Assembly: GCF_002234675.1 (NCBI RefSeq)
Contig: NC_019866.2
Location: 21,170,802 to 21,234,801 of the forward strand
Direction: 5' to 3'
Origin: Oryzias latipes
Lineage: Eukaryota; Chordata; Actinopteri; Beloniformes; Adrianichthyidae
DNA: 64,000 nt
A model generated the notes under the pieces. The model was not told the DNA's origin. It did no database searches and saw only the letters and a list, made by a program, of their open reading frames with translations. Shown here piece by piece: positions 18,318 to 34,842 of the stretch (its first letter is position 1; each line of letters opens with the position of its first letter). Both the position numbers and the translations under genes were made by a program.

Positions 18318-19335
18318 TTTAAAAATGGAAAAAGGATAATTATTGAGAAAAATAAACAGACATTAGCGAATAGAAACCATGCCAGCTGCCAAAGGAAGCA
18401 TGTGTGGGACCCTAATCACGTGGTTTCCGCTAAAGGAAGCAATTGCAGTAAATGTCCTACAGAGGGCGCACGAATCACAGAATTATTTTTATTTGACAGA
18501 GAAAAGCTCTTTTTATGATATTAATACCTTTAATTATTTCAATTAGTAGTTTTGTCTGATTTCATTTTTGATAGACTTAAAAAAATATTATAACCCAAGA
18601 AATTAATGTTAGATTCCCTGATGCAAAAATCACCACTTAAAGATGTGGGAAAAAAAATTAAAAATGGATAAAGTGTAGATTTACTTTTAATATGTTATGA
18701 TTAATGTCTGTCAATAAAATGCGTTTATTTATAAGACAATAAAAACAAGCATGTTTACAATAAAAACAATAACTATTTTAAACTAAATGTTCAGTGGTTT
18801 CTTTAAAAAAAACAGTCAGTGTTGTGGTCGGTTTGTTGGAATTCACTGATCAAATGTCATTGATTCTCTACTTGGTCTGTGAGTAAAAATGTCAACAGCG
18901 TTCCATAAACTCGAACAAACACAGGTATCTGGTCAGTGCTGCATTTCTGCTGCATGTGGGAGGACCTGAGTGGGAGGGACTGTGCCAAATGTGAGACCAC
19001 ATGACGTCATAGCAGTTCAGGCTAAGTGTGGGCTGTTCTGGGATGTTTTTGGAAGTTTCTTCTGGCTCGGTTTCATTATGGACTGACAACAATAAATAAT
19101 CTGTTGGAATCAAGCCCTTTTTACAATTATCAGCATCTCTTTCTGAGAGCAGAAAAACTCCCAGGACTTATCCAAAGCGCTCCTTTGTTTCTTATTCACA
19201 AGCAGCTGTTTAGAAATCAATACTTAAATGATATTTCTGTAGCTTCAAGAGAAAAAGATTACACCGATGTTTCAAGAAGTAGAAAAAATTAGTTGTTCTG
19301 TTAGACACTTTATACTTATGAAATTGAAAACATAG
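18318..19335. other. kri1 promoter side and flank
   Basis: Immediately upstream of the minus-strand KRI1 start. A CACGTG E-box sits about 100 bp from the ATG, at about 18417-18422. The whole stretch is repeated at 50340-51338 with scattered differences. No other gene was recognised. Confidence 0.5.
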
Positions 19336-20068
19336 TGTTACGCCCCCTAGGGGTACCTAGGGGGGCATAACACAAAAAGTTAAGATTTGGCTGATAATTT
19401 AACATGAACTAAAACACCAAACAAATGTCAATATACAAAAATGACAAATTTATTTACAAATAAACAACCACCAACAACTACAAGTAAAGCAAAAAAGCTT
19501 CAGGGTGAACCAAGGCCAAAATAACAAACAAAACCCCACTTAACTGAAACATGTAATCTTACCTGTAAATGAAAGAAAAAGGGAACTCAATGACAAACAC
19601 TAACCTCCCTAGACTAACAAAAACAGGAGAAAACATGTACTAAAGAAAATGGCAGTTCACCCCTACAGCTTCACTTCAACAAAATTATAAAGCAAAGGAC
19701 TAAACAGAGTGGGCACAACACCATAAACTACACAGAAGAAATAATACAAAACACTAAAGTGCAACACACAACTAAACAGGTGGTGAAATCAAAACCAAAC
19801 TGGAGAAGAGGGCCAAGCTGCAGTGGAGACTGTTGCAGCAAGGCTCCCTTCTCACAGGCTGGAGGTCCACATGGTGCTTTGAAGGCTGCCTCCACCAGCT
19901 CTGGTCCAATGGGAGGCCACGCCCTTTCCAGCACACCTGAAAATAATCAGACATACAAACCCAAAAAAATCCACAAAACCCACAGAATTCCCACTCTGGT
20001 TGAATTTAAATACACAAACCACAGTACAAAGAGAACCAAACAACACCAAATACAGCCACAGCCGTAAC
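19336..20068 (-). mobile_element. LTR-like repeat, copy 1
   Basis: The unit runs from GTGTTACGCCCCCTAGG to GCCGTAACAC, so its ends are short inverted repeats (TGTTACG / CGTAACA) as in an LTR. It has no long frame. A closely similar copy lies at 51339-52040 in the duplicated block. The left end contains a near-palindrome around CCTAGGGGTACCTAGG. I saw no clean target-site duplication, so a non-LTR explanation stays open. Confidence 0.45.
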
Positions 20069-20292
20069 ACAGTTATTAGTAATAACTGCTGCTCAGTGAC
20101 AGTTGTTGCACAATCCCATCCTTCAGATCCTTTACCAGTTTAAACTAAATGGTAATGAACTCTCCCAGTAAGGAATACAAAGTGATTTCTCAATTTTTTT
20201 AATCTAAAATCTAGTACTAATAATTACATAGTTAACAGTTGGTCTATAATTTTTCTTTTTTCAACAAACAGCAGGTTTCCTTATTACTTTAG

Positions 20293-21566
20293 CAGTGATG
20301 AAAGTCAGGCAAGGAAAAAATCCCTGAACTTTTCTTTGAGCGATATGGCGGGCACAGAGCGAAATTTTGGAAAAATACGTGGTCTTAGATGCATTCTGGC
20401 AACTAGTTATTCACTTCTTTATCAAGAAACTAAGACTAATTGGAGCATCATGATTTGTCATTCAAACCCCTAGTTTGACTCTCCATTAAGGACTTGCTGG
20501 TCCTAAAAAAGAATTTGGAAAATTGCTCAAAGTAACACAATCCTACAATCTACGCTTTTCCTTAAAGCTGCAAAACATACAATTGCTAAAATATAGTAAC
20601 ATCAAAGCCCCAAATGGCAAAAAGAACACCAGTAACTATGATATTCTATGAAAATACCTCAGTTATTTATACATTATTTCTGCTTTAGAAATGACTGATG
20701 TACAACATCCACTTGCACTGTTTTCTCAAACTATAATTACATCAAAATATGGGATCTGCTTTAAACTATAATTCTATAACATAATACATCAATTCTTTAA
20801 CACCAATACTAAGTAATCTGGGAAATATCAAAACAAACATACAAACTAAACTAAACATTGTAAACATTATTTTTTAAGGGAGTGCGGGTCCAAACCATCA
20901 AATACTTATAATTAATGTCAACTATACTGAACTAAATCATGGTAATTAGGAAATACAAATAAATTAGATAGAGAAATGTATTCAAAATAAAAACTGAAAC
21001 TCAAAACTAAAATTGAAATTATTTCAAAATGTGGTTTTGAGATTATTTTACACAAAAAAGTATTTGACCTACACTACCTTAAAAATCTTTTTTTTCCAGC
21101 CAAGACCACTTCAATTTGTTTTTTATCGTCTTCTCACAACTGAGGTCGTGACCACGCTCAATAATGACGATGCCTGCCATTATTTTAACACAAATTTGAT
21201 CGCAAACTCTTCAGATGTGTTTGTGAAAATTTAGCGTGGGTCCGCCAGTTTTGGTCTCTAGGGAAGCGAGTCACGCTGACCACGTGGTGCAGACAGAGCC
21301 AATCAGACCCGTCGACGCATCCGAAAGCAACTAAAACGTCCCGTCATTGGTCAATTAGGCCGGGAAGACGAGAGATGGCCACGACCATAGAGGAAGCGAT
21401 CTGCGGAGAAATATAGAAAATAAAGCTAAAATTAGCTGATTTCAGACCATTTTTTAATCCGGAAAGCGATTTGTCCGTAGAGATCAGGTCTTTATTTCCC
21501 GGAAAGTACGTTCGGTTTGCTCAAAAACCCGGATTTCCGGGAATTCCCGGAAGACTTTCATCACTG
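20293..21566. mobile_element. TIR transposon present in only one duplicate
   Basis: A 1274-bp insertion with perfect 14-bp terminal inverted repeats CAGTGATGAAAGTC / GACTTTCATCACTG, flanked by TTTAG and TTTAA. The paralogous block at about 52262 shows the empty site (ATTACTTTAACTTG) with nothing inserted. No transposase is visible, so it is non-autonomous. The superfamily is uncertain; the TTAA-like target could suggest piggyBac/Kolobok, and the CAGTG end could suggest hAT. Confidence 0.8.
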
Positions 21567-22279
21567 TTTAACTTGATGTTCCAAATTCCATATTTTGTTT
21601 TAGTGACAAAACAAAAGATTTTTTTTAAACTGTAGAAATAAAGAGAATATAGCTCTTCCCTAAACAGACCATAGTATTGTAACTTGCACGTCTCTTCCCA
21701 CTCGTGTTTTTCTGTGTTTTGTTACAAACTAATTAAAATACATGTACTTCTTTTTCAGCTTGAAAACTCTGGTGAGCAAACTGTTCCTCCCAAATTAGGC
21801 CGGTCTCCAACAAAAGGTTATATGAAGCTGGCTGTTTGTTTGCTGAGGATGGGGTGAGCAGTGATGTTTTATGGTTGTCTCTATAAGGCATCTGTATTCA
21901 TATCAGGTCATGTCATGGTGAGCCAGAGGACGCATTACAGGAAAATCTGCATCCACTGAACAAACCACATCAGCGATGCTGCTTCAAAAGTACAAAGCAG
22001 TGACCACTACAGTAAAGGATGAGTGTTCTGGTCAGTTGAAAGCAAAGCCTAGAATAAAATAAAAGTTAACAATGAATCTAGAAAGGACATTAAATAAACT
22101 GGAGGAAAGACAACCTCATGATGACACGTATCTTCAGCTGCCCCACAAGTCAGGAAAATGGATGGAAAAGTATTTAATAGTCCGTCATGTCACTGTGTCC
22201 AACTGCATCGATCAAAAAAGTCCTTAGCAATTACATTAACAATTCTAAACGGATCAAAACTGTCGTAGCAGGGTGAGAC

Positions 22280-22292
22280 ATAGGTGACATGG
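22280..22292 (+). other. Exon 1 end with start codon, small membrane gene copy 1
   Basis: GGTGACATGG is followed by the donor GTAAGA (GT at 22293-22294). The ATG at 22289-22291 plus one G gives a phase-1 junction. The same arrangement occurs at 53018-53021 and 60989-60992. Joined to exon A, the first codons would be ATG-GAA. The left end of the exon is not visible here. Confidence 0.45.
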
Positions 22293-22453
22293 GTAAGACA
22301 CTTCTTGTTGTGGAAGATGGTCTGTTTCCATACTTGTACATGGGTCTAAATAATCATTTTTCTTCAAAATCCACCACGTTTAACATACTTTCGCATCTGT
22401 CATCCTTGCCAGCAAAGTATGAAAAAAATGACATCTGGATTTTTGTCTTTCAG

Positions 22454-23423
22454 AAATGAACCATTCACTGAATGTGTAGGCTCCCCAGGAGGACGAAGGC
22501 CCCCAGCAAGAGCGGCCACCACGCGGAGATTCGGGGGCCCTCGAGAGCAAGAGTGACCTTCACCATCCAGTAAGTAGACTTCACGCCTGACTTTCTTCTC
22601 ATTGAATTTGGTTAACAAGATGATCTGGATTTTTAACGGTTGCTGTTAAATGTCATACTGTATTGTAATACTTAAGGGTTAATGGCCGACGAAGTGTGCG
22701 GTTATTACTTATTAACGCACGCCGTGGAAGCCTGAACCGTCCGACACAAAGCGGAATCCAACCGTCTCCCCCTCTTTGTGCTGTCATTAGCTGTAATCAG
22801 CCACACACCCGAGTAACCAGAAGTTACCTGCAGGAAGTGTTGGCCGCCATATTTGTAATCCTCAAATACATTATTTACCACATAAATGTAGTGCAAAACC
22901 AAATACAAAAAAAATCAAACTATTATAATGTGCTCACCTGGAAACATAATACTGGACCATTAATATTGGTGTCTAATTTGGAAGCATTTACTGTATGTCA
23001 ACATTCAAATGTCAATCCTATTTTTGTGTGGCAATGCTGCATTATATTAAAAAAAGTAATGTTTATCATCTTTTTTAAAGTAATGTTATTTTAACTTTAT
23101 TTGCCTTCTTTACTTATTGTTTTCTATAATCTTTACAAATATAATACATAACTATTTTGTATTAACTGATAACTTCATTGTCTACTTTGTTTAGACTGAC
23201 TTACACAACGTTCAGACAGGAACCGCCAAACGTAAGGGTCTAGCAGTAGTCAGTCCTCTTCTGCTATTAAAATTGATGCCCGATTGCTTTTTTTTGTCTC
23301 TAGAATCCCATCCGTCCGGCTACAACAGCCACGGGGGTCAGAGGGCTGGTGATAACTTGTTTGGCGGGGGCTGCCATAGCATCAGCATTCATGTTTATCA
23401 AATGGTACCGGCAGGGGCCATAA
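22454..23423 (+). CDS. Candidate small tail-anchored membrane protein, copy 1
   Basis: Not a family I recognise. Three exon-like pieces with GT-AG borders: A 22454-22569, B 23195-23231 and C 23304-23423. From the ATG at 22472 the joined frame is 255 nt (84 aa): a basic, Pro/Ser/Arg-rich N-terminus starting MCRLPRRTKAPSKSG, then exon B (LTYTTFRQEPPN), then exon C with a hydrophobic segment GLVITCLAGAAIASAFMFI and a short tail KWYRQGP before the stop. A single membrane segment at the C-terminus is the layout of a tail-anchored protein. If translation instead begins at the ATG-G of exon 1 (22289), this copy hits a TAG after nine codons, so it may be a damaged member. Intron B-C is only 72 bp with a strong pyrimidine tract. 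Confidence 0.45.
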
Positions 23424-23656
23424 AAATTGGTTGTAATGATTACTTTATTTTTTTTAAATTTCATTAAAAACGTTCATAAAATCTTGATACTGGACTTTTC
23501 ACATTTCTCCGCTCTGATTTACCTTTTGATCCTTCCCGGGAAGGGAAGAACACCGGCCGAGAGCCGAGAGAGAGCCGGCAGATTTAAGGGTCTAGCAGTG
23601 GTCAGTCATCTTCTGTTATTAAAATTGATGCCTGATTCCTTTTATTTTGTCTCTAG

Positions 23657-23752
23657 GTTGGGATCCGCCCACCGAGGCTGGAAGATGTGATCTGTTGTCT
23701 TCTGCTTGGGGCGACATACGTAATTTTATGGCATTTTCTGCGCCACTCTTAA
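23657..23752 (+). CDS. Alternative terminal exon D (hydrophobic tail), copy 1
   Basis: After TTTTGTCTCTAG the frame VGIRPPRLEDVICCLLLGAT, followed by YVILWHFLRHS and a stop, is open. It begins in the same phase (0) as exon C. An AATAAA lies at 23828. The short exon that should precede it (about 23536-23587) has lost its donor (ATTTAAGG in place of ACGTAAGG), so this exon may be orphaned in this copy. The paralogue at 62100 differs by a small indel that breaks this frame. Confidence 0.35.
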   Translation, partial: VGIRPPRLEDVICCLLLGATYVILWHFLRHS

Positions 23753-23827
23753 GCAATTTGTTTTTATTTATTTAATTTTTTGATGTTTCCATGTTTACAT
23801 TTTTTTAATTTCTAACTTTTTATCAGC

Positions 23828-23833
23828 AATAAA
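23828..23833 (+). promoter_or_regulatory. Polyadenylation signal after exon D
   Basis: AATAAA about 75 bp after the exon D stop. It is conserved at 62272-62277 in the paralogous copy. Confidence 0.4.
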
Positions 23834-23859
23834 ATTCGTTCTCTTATTCATTGATACAT

Positions 23860-23990
23860 TCTTCGTATCCGTTTTGTCCCTTTCGGGGTTACGGGCTGCC
23901 GGAGCCTATCCAACCACTTGTAGGCAAAGGCTAGGGACACCCTGGACGCTAGTCTGTCACAGAGCCACAATTACACAATCACACACATTA
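23860..23990. repeat. Common fish repeat fragment
   Basis: Contains CCGTTTTGTCCCTTTCGGGG and TACGGGCTGCCGGAGCCTAT, followed by CACCCTGGACGCTAGTCTGT. I recall this wording as a very widespread teleost repeat. A copy lies at 62300-62430, and fragments at 32670 and 62720. Confidence 0.55.
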
Positions 23991-24086
23991 AATAACTATT
24001 TTGTATTAACTGATAACTTCATTGGCTTCTTTATTTAGAATAACCTATGAACGATTTCAAACCCCCGGGAGCCCAAGGACCCGCAG

Positions 24087-24167
24087 AAGACGGAAGACTT
24101 GCTCTGGCCTCTTTTGTTTGGGGCGGCTTACCTGCTATGGTGGCATTTGCTGCCCCCGTCTCATTAA
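24087..24167 (+). CDS. Alternative terminal exon E (hydrophobic tail), copy 1
   Basis: After a possible acceptor CCGCAG the phase-0 frame KTEDLLWPLLFGAAYLLWWH runs on through LLPPSH to a stop. It is similar in form to exon D (an ED acidic start, a GA-Y-WH core, a short basic or polar tail). The paralogue at 62531-62608 keeps the frame with several amino-acid changes. An alternative acceptor at 24044 would meet a TGA, so the exon start is uncertain. Confidence 0.35.
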   Translation, partial: KTEDLLWPLLFGAAYLLWWHLLPPSH

Positions 24168-24325
24168 CGTTTACTGTTTAAATGCACTTGTTTTTTTATA
24201 GTTGATCACATGTTTATGCACTTTCGCAGCTTAATATTAATATGTATTTATTTTATACGAGTGTCATTTTTAATTATTTTAATGATTTTAATAATAGTTT
24301 TGATAATAATTTTATGAGTTTTCAG

Positions 24326-30196
<5,871 letters not shown>

Positions 30197-32660
30197 TCAG
30201 CGTCGCTCAAGTAACTTTCGGTTTTTTGACCATGGCGCCATAGTAATCATATGCATGTTAAGAGAGTCTTTGCTGCTTGTCATATTTCAGTTCTCCTTAT
30301 AGAGTCTAACAGGAAGTCAGAACCGAAGGCGCAGCAGACTTTGAATGACCATAAGCAACTACTTTGAAAAACTACAGGACACCTGGCCATACAGGTAATA
30401 TTACAAAAAACTGTTCACATCATTTTTAATATATGTAATAAAAAATAAATAAATATCAATCTACATCCATGAGTTAATAAGGAGTTGAAAAACAACCTTT
30501 GTTTTTCAAGAGCATGGCACATTCTGACTGCTAATCTGGACCCCCACCCCCAGCTGACAACGTAAGACCAAATGATTAGGTTCAATTTGTCACAAGATTT
30601 GGTTGGGTGGTCGTTTGGTTTTATTTTAAATTTTTAATTGGTATGTTTCAGGTGCCACAACATGAGATGGATGTGGAGAAGTGAAGATGATCAAAGAGTA
30701 TGAGGTATCTTATGATCATCATCACCATATTTCAATGATTGACTAGCCTTGTAATATGGTTTTTACTTGTGATATTTTATTGAAGGTAAAATATTCTTTA
30801 CACATGATTTTTTTAAAAGAGAAAATAGGTGCATATTTTTTCTATTAGGTTTTTAACTGATTTCTTATATGCATTTTATTCTCTTACCCTTTTTAAATTA
30901 TCTTTAGCTGTTGATGAATTATTACTGTTATTTTAGGAGCATAATTTTATTTCAGTTATACCTTTTTTCCCCTGATTTGATCCCTCAGTTTTTTTTTTTT
31001 TTGGCTCCAGTGTTTTTCCTCCCATCGGGACCTTTCACACTGGGAATAGTTCTGGTTTACCATCACAGTTGCTGTCCCATTGACAGCTCCAGCCTGGTGA
31101 CTGGAGGGCTCTGCACCACTATGTGCCCAGGCCATGGTTGTGGGTGTTGACTCTTGGCGTGCATGGCCCCCAAACATGTCTTTGTCTCAGGGTCAGCCCC
31201 TGTGAACAATGTTGTGTGACACTAAATAAAAAAAAAAACATTGTCACCTGAATATTGTTTAAATGAAACTAAATTAAGTATACTTTTAACATTTTTTACT
31301 CTCTTGGCCGTTTGTTTTTCTTGAAATCTATTCTTTATTATTTCTAATTACAGTTTTTTTCTTCTCAGGATGTCAGCCGAGAAGCAGTGAAAGAGGACTG
31401 AACTAATCGCTTCAAGATTATCTTGGTCCTTCCCAATGAAACACAGGACAACCAAGACCCTGTGTATGGGTCAGTCATCAGCAATAATATCCCACACCTG
31501 TTCACGTCGTCTGCGGCTGTAAGTTACTGAAACTCACCCCCACCCCCGCTTGCTTTCCTTCAGGGTTTTTCTACAGAGAGCGTAATTATATCCTCACTAT
31601 GCAGCACCCGAGCGCACAGTGGCGTATTCGTTTAAAGAAACCAGCGAGAAGAGAGGGGGGGGGGGGGCGCAGATTGTGCCCCGTCAACCGCCCTACTGCT
31701 ATAAGAGACCTGCCTTTACATTTGCGGTGATAAAGTATCACTATAGTGTCAAAAACGCGGCATCTAGCTCTGCTCTACGGACTAGTCTGAAAAACAAGCT
31801 AGCTAAAGCTTAGCTATAGTCAAGCATGACGCAAAATGACTAATTAGCTGGCTAAAAACAAAACCACGAGGCATTGTTAAGGCAAGTGACTTTCTGGACC
31901 AATGTCAAACAATTTTAAAAGATTAAAGTCAAGTAAAAAGACAAAAACAATTGAAAACGTTACTTACCAAACCCAGGCAACTTCGATCAACCCGCTCCCT
32001 CTTCTGTCTGCAGTGAAAGTGAAGCACGCGCTTCTGACCTTAAAATGGCGGGCGCATGGTGTGCGCATGCGCAACTTAGATGACGTCATTGCTGGTTGGA
32101 TGAACATAATTTTTTTTAAGTTATATTTACCAATTTAATAACGTTGTTTCAAAAAGAAATATGTTTGACTTACTTAAATTAATTAGGTGTAACCAAAAAA
32201 TGTGATTAAAATAATTAAAATAAACTAAAAAGATATTTGAAGCATTTACTGGAGGCCAGAATCACTTTTTTTAAGTGTATAGTTCAGTTTCACCACATCA
32301 GTCAGGAAAACGGATGGAAAAGTATTTATTTACCATTCCGTCATGTCACTGTGTCCAACTGCATCGATCAAAAAGTCCTTAATGTAGCCCATGTAATATT
32401 TGTTGTGTTAATTTTGTGGTACCTATTAGGTTAATATCACGGGAAAAATCACTCCATTTGCCTATGAATGTTTTCTGTCTTTAATCCTCCATCCACTATT
32501 CAGTTATTGATTGTTTATGCATAGAATGACCACTAGGGGGCGAACGCGGCTTGTTTCACTCTTTCGAGTAAATGCTTTCAATGGGGAAACAGCTCGTCTC
32601 GTTTTCCTTCTTTCTCTTTTCAGGTAATTATTAATTTGTTTAGAATATGTCTTGAATATA
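30197..32660. repeat. R unit, copy 1
   Basis: A block of about 2.4 kb beginning GTCAGCGTCGCTCAAGTAAC and present three times (also 46578-48950 and 57818-60270). It contains three segments with AG/GT borders on the plus strand (30303-30394, 30652-30704 and 31369-31518) and a promoter-like cluster near 32060. In copies 2 and 3 the first segment is open as ESNRKSEPK and so on; in copy 1 it has a TGA. I do not recognise a known element. It could be part of the same unit as the small membrane gene, which lies downstream in copy 3. Confidence 0.7.
32042..32088. promoter_or_regulatory. YY1/NRF1/CRE promoter-like cluster, R copy 1
   Basis: Within 47 bp there is a YY1-like AAAATGGCGG (32042-32051), a perfect NRF1 palindrome TGCGCATGCGCA (32062-32073) and a perfect CRE TGACGTCA (32081-32088). 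Such clusters are typical of TATA-less promoters active in many tissues. Position and spacing are kept in the other two R units. Transcription direction cannot be told from these symmetric sites. Confidence 0.6.
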
Positions 32661-33040
32661 AACTTATTCATTGATACATTCTTCATATCCGTTTTGTCCC
32701 TTTCTGGGTTAATTATTTTATTAAATATAATATTTTAATAATTCTTTTTTTCAATCATTTATTAAAATTCTTTTGTTCAAGTTGTTGCTGTTTTTCATTT
32801 GTTTTTGTTCATGAACGGTTATTTGTTTTGATGTGTACTTTATTACTAACTTATCTTTTTGTATTTAAAAAAAAAGTACGTTTTTTTATAGTTGATCACA
32901 TGTTTGCAGTTGATCACATGTTTTTGCACTTTTGCAGCTTAATATTAATATTTATTTGATACGAGTGTCATTTTTAATTATTTTAATGATTTGATAATAA
33001 TTTTAATAATAGTTTTAATAATAATTTTATGAGTTTTCAG

Positions 33041-33181
33041 CAGCTCAGTTTGCAGTGTTTGCAAAGGATTATGATTTCCGCCATGTGGCCTTGAGTCCCC
33101 ACTACCCTCAAAGCAACGCGGAAGCAGAAAGGGCTGTGAGGACCATCAAAGCCTTCCTGAAGAAGTGGGAAGATCCACACA
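33041..33181 (+). pseudogene. Gypsy-type integrase fragment, copy 1
   Basis: An open fragment of about 45 codons with the motif [18 protein letters not shown], the conserved integrase-core C-terminal part of Ty3/gypsy-type elements. It starts directly after GAGTTTTCAG, which reads as a splice acceptor. The rest of any polyprotein is absent, so this is a scrap carried in a larger repeated module. Related scraps lie at 55804 and 63079. Confidence 0.7.
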
Positions 33182-34311
33182 ATAAGATATTTGTTTTATT
33201 GGGTCTACTTGGATAATTAAATTAGAGGAAAAGTTTTTAGGAACGAATCTATAATAGAATGCCTTTATTATCACTGTATAGGTGTGTGACCGAATGCCCT
33301 CTTACATTTGCACCCCAATGGAGACTGGATTTGATAGTGGTTAAAAATATACAATTTATTAAAAACTTGACACAAGTTCCATAAAAGAGAGAGTTAAAAT
33401 AAACGCGGACAGTTGGACCGCACTACAGCACTGCATAAGGGCGGCTGCCTCCAGGATCACCTCAGCCCCACTGCACCGGTGGGTAGCCAATCAGACGATG
33501 CCAAGGGAGATGTCCAACCCTGAGGAGTACCTGCTCAGGGCCCCAATACACACAAAAACACAACACAAACAGTGATTAAAAGAAAAATACAAAACAGAAG
33601 AGGTGAACCTGAGCAGGACACAACTAATTTATGGGCCGAAAACAGGGGTCCCCCTTACACAATACTACATATGGCACCCACCAGCTACCGTAAGGATAAA
33701 GAGAGGAGGCAGCCACCTCCAGCCAGGTCCATGAGCACAAAATAGTTTAAAAATGGATAAAAGCAAGGGGGTTAAGCTTGATTAATACATTAAAAACAAC
33801 GACTAAAAAGACTAAGCAAAACAGCAGTGGCAACTCTGCCGGAAAAAGAAAAATAAGAAAAATGTTTACAAACCGTTATGTTACCTCTAATGCCCCCACC
33901 TGTTAATAATAATAATAATGGATTGGATTTATCTGTGCTTTTCAAGACACTCAAAGCGCTTACATTGTGTCCATTCACTCCTCATTCATACTTGGTGATG
34001 GTAGCTACTGATGTAGCCACAGCTGCCCTGGGGCAGACTGACAGAGGCGTGGCTGCCATTTCGCGCCTATGGCCCCTCTGACCATCACCAGGATCATTCG
34101 CACACATGCACACACCAGTGGAGCCACACTGGAGCCAAGGAGGGTGAAGTGTTTTGCCCAAGGACACAACAACATTTTGGCTGTTGGGAGCGGGGATTGA
34201 ACCGCCAACCCTTCGATCATTGGACGACTCGCTCAACCACCTGAGCCACTGTCGCCCGTATAATATAAATAGTATTTAAAATGTTGCAAACTTAAATTCT
34301 TAAAAACTTTA
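33182..34311. repeat. Repeated flank block (also at 63220-64000)
   Basis: Nearly identical to 63220-64000 as far as the window goes. No coding frame was recognised. Near its right end it contains the SINE listed separately. The 4.1-kb hAT element is inserted into this block and the block continues after 38435. Confidence 0.65.
33901..34258 (-). mobile_element. tRNA-derived SINE (family 3) with ATT tail
   Basis: On the minus strand it begins CAGTGGCTCAGGTGGTTGAG (A-box-like) and has GGTTCAATCCC (B-box) about 50 bp on. It ends in an (ATT)n run, seen on the plus strand as AATAATAATAATAATGG. The tRNA-like head and short simple tail mark a SINE mobilised by a LINE. Confidence 0.75.
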
Positions 34312-34477
34312 GTAAAAGGTAGGGATGGCCCGTTTGACACGTTGCTTCGGCGTGCGTTTCACCTTCACGAAACAGAGTGTTTCGGCACAATGTTTCGGGG
34401 CGTGTGTCAACTAGTGCAGATCACATGGTTGATGACGTATGATGCGCCAAATGCTTCGTTTGGTCAAACCACGCTTC

Positions 34478-34842
34478 TATGGAAGCGATTGTGTAGCATA
34501 AATAAAAAGAAAAGTCAAAACCAAAAATGCTTTTTCATTTTCAAAATGAAGCTGCATTTTCTGACTCATTGTAATTGTCAAATTAGACATTTCTAAATGA
34601 ATTATGCTACACATTTATCAGAGAACATTTTGAAAATGAAACGTCAAATACCATTTTCATTTTATTTTTAATAAAGTGACAGAATAAGCAGTGTTGAGGA
34701 AGGAAATGAAAAAGCATTTTGGTGGATTGCTTTTTCGTTTTAATTTTGAGTCAGAAAATGCAGCTTCATTTTGAAAATGAAAAAGCATTTCTGGTTTTGC
34801 TTTTCTTTTTATTAATGCTACACATTTGCTTCCATACCCTTC
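34478..34842. repeat. Foldback element inside the hAT
   Basis: Two arms of about 90-100 bp are inverted copies (for example ATGAAGCTGCATTTTCTGAC against GTCAGAAAATGCAGCTTCAT). The middle includes GAATTATGCTACACATTTA, which also occurs in the introns at 55030 and 55395 next to the small membrane gene's exon A copies. Confidence 0.7.
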
